From the NCBI GenBank assembly GCA_902782805.1, contig CACZON010000286.1, forward strand, positions 1 through 6,361: a stretch of DNA of 6,361 bases. Reading direction: 5' to 3'. The notes below the pieces were generated by a model. That model had not been told where the DNA came from, did not search any database, and saw only the letters and a program-made list of their open reading frames with translations. The translations under genes were made by a program, and so were the position numbers. Position 1 is the stretch's first letter, and every line of letters begins with the position of its first letter. Origin of the DNA: Oscillospiraceae bacterium. Its GTDB lineage: Bacteria > Bacillota > Clostridia > Oscillospirales > Acutalibacteraceae. Positions 5,757 to 6,361 of the stretch are shown here, piece after piece.

Positions 5757-6361
5757 CGATCCGCCTCCTTTTCATACCGGCGCTTTGCGAGCAGCGCCGC
5801 GCCGACCGCGTTGTCGGCGGAGAATTCCGGCGCGGCAAAATACGCGCCGTATTCCTTCGCGAGCCGTTCGCGGAGGATCGAGCAGGAGGAGACGCCTCCC
5901 GCAAAGAGTACCGGAAGCTCGCCGTATTCATTTCGAAGCGCGCCGCACATCGCAGAAAGCGCCGCGCCGACGGCTTCGAGCGTAAAGCGCGCGATGCGCT
6001 CCGGCGCTTCGCCCTGTGCCTTCATCTTCCGAAAGCGGTTTTCGATCCCGGAAAGAGAGACGTCCGCCCCGCGGAGCGTCGGGCGGTAATCGAAACGGTC
6101 CTCGCAGGATAACGCGAGCTCTTCGAGCGCCGGTCCCGCCGGGAACGGCAGAGAAAGCATCACGCCGCAGCGGTCGACGGCCTGTCCCGCCTTCAAATCA
6201 AGAGAGGAAGCAACGGGCTTCGTTTTCAGAATTTTTTCTTCGTCCGGTGAAACGAGGACCGCTTCGGTCGTCCCGCCGGAAACATGAAACGCGAGAAACG
6301 GGGTTTCGTAAAGCTCCTCGTGCCCGGCGGAATAGATCGCCGCCGCGAGATGCCCCGCCTG
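5753..6361 (-). CDS. TsaD/Kae1-family (peptidase M22-like) paralogue, C-terminal part, 5' end beyond window
   Basis: The open frame enters from the window edge and ends at TGA 5753-5755, leaving 202 residues. It shows ASKHA-fold TsaD motifs in order: QAGHLAAAIYSAGH at the edge (GH is the second His of the HxxxH metal site; the first would be just outside), PFLAFHVSGGTTEAVLV, AGQAVDR, LPFPAGPALEELA, VSLSGIENRF, LFAGGVSSCSILRERL and PEFSADNAVGAALLA. Canonical TsaD makes the threonylcarbamoyl group of t6A37 in tRNA. This copy reads SGGTT instead of SGGHT, has Cys where canonical TsaD has the substrate-binding Asn, and lacks the canonical C-terminal tail after the SADNA motif. It is therefore more likely the clostridial paralogue usually found next to xseA, often annotated O-sialoglycoprotein endopeptidase, whose function is unsettled. 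An in-frame TTG at 6194-6196 is not the start, since homology continues upstream. The gene overlaps xseA by 4 bases. Confidence 0.88.
   Translation of the reverse strand, partial: QAGHLAAAIYSAGHEELYETPFLAFHVSGGTTEAVLVSPDEEKILKTKPVASSLDLKAGQAVDRCGVMLSLPFPAGPALEELALSCEDRFDYRPTLRGADVSLSGIENRFRKMKAQGEAPERIARFTLEAVGAALSAMCGALRNEYGELPVLFAGGVSSCSILRERLAKEYGAYFAAPEFSADNAVGAALLAKRRYEKEADR
5764..5770 (-). promoter_or_regulatory. Consensus ribosome binding site of xseA
   Basis: A full AAGGAGG lies inside the last codons of the TsaD-like gene, 7 bases before the ATG at 5754-5756. It decides between the two nearby Met codons of xseA in favour of the first, and it shows that the host uses a Bacillota-type anti-Shine-Dalgarno. 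With the ATGA overlap it suggests efficient, coupled translation. Confidence 0.85.

Noticed and set aside
4848..6089. A 413-codon open frame on the plus strand, antisense to xseA and the TsaD-like gene.
   Set aside because: It is rich in Arg, Asp and Gly in the manner of an antisense shadow of G+C-rich codons, has no recognisable domain, and lies opposite two certain genes.
1..6361. Search for tRNA or rRNA genes, CRISPR arrays, insertion sequences, attachment sites and defence or toxin-antitoxin genes.
   Set aside because: Nothing supportable was seen. The window is densely packed with recognised housekeeping genes, and the only gap over 60 bases is the 160-base murA upstream region.

Overview
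The window is a compact stretch of bacterial chromosome, G+C-rich (mid to high 50s percent, judged by eye), with every gene on the minus strand, so transcription runs from base 6361 towards base 1. Strong AAGGAGG/GGAGG ribosome binding sites, short ATGA overlaps, a TTG start, a lipoprotein with a Ser/Pro/Glu-rich linker, a G5-M23 peptidase and the order TsaD-like - xseA - xseB - ispA all point to a low-passage Bacillota genome of the class Clostridia, plausibly an uncultured gut member of the Eubacteriales/Christensenellales type. I cannot name the species.

In transcription order the layout is: (1) 6361-5753, the C-terminal two thirds of a TsaD/Kae1-family paralogue, cut by the window edge; (2) 5756-4542, xseA, and (3) 4540-4337, xseB, the two subunits of exonuclease VII; (4) 4340-3456, ispA, a farnesyl-diphosphate synthase; (5) 3452-1989, a membrane-anchored G5-M23 peptidoglycan endopeptidase; (6) 1828-530, murA, the first committed enzyme of peptidoglycan precursor synthesis; (7) 470-1, the N-terminal part of an unknown lipoprotein. 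Genes 1-5 overlap by 4 bases or are separated by 1-3 bases, so they almost certainly form one operon.

The only sizeable gap (1829-1988) holds a perfect consensus vegetative promoter (TTGACA, 17-base spacer, TATAAT), whose -35 box lies inside the last codons of the M23 gene. It also holds a leader of about 138 bases before murA, with two clear hairpins. A GC-rich hairpin with a U-rich tail follows murA.

Functionally this is housekeeping: DNA repair (XseAB), isoprenoid synthesis (FPP is the precursor of the undecaprenyl carrier) and cell-wall synthesis and remodelling (M23 and MurA). IspA, M23 and MurA share a cell-wall theme. I see no mobile element, CRISPR array, tRNA, rRNA or defence system, and I do not claim a new system here. 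The points most worth a second look are the murA leader, the altered active-site region of the TsaD paralogue, the cysteine-rich extracytoplasmic part of the M23 protein, and the lipoprotein gene placed immediately behind a terminator.
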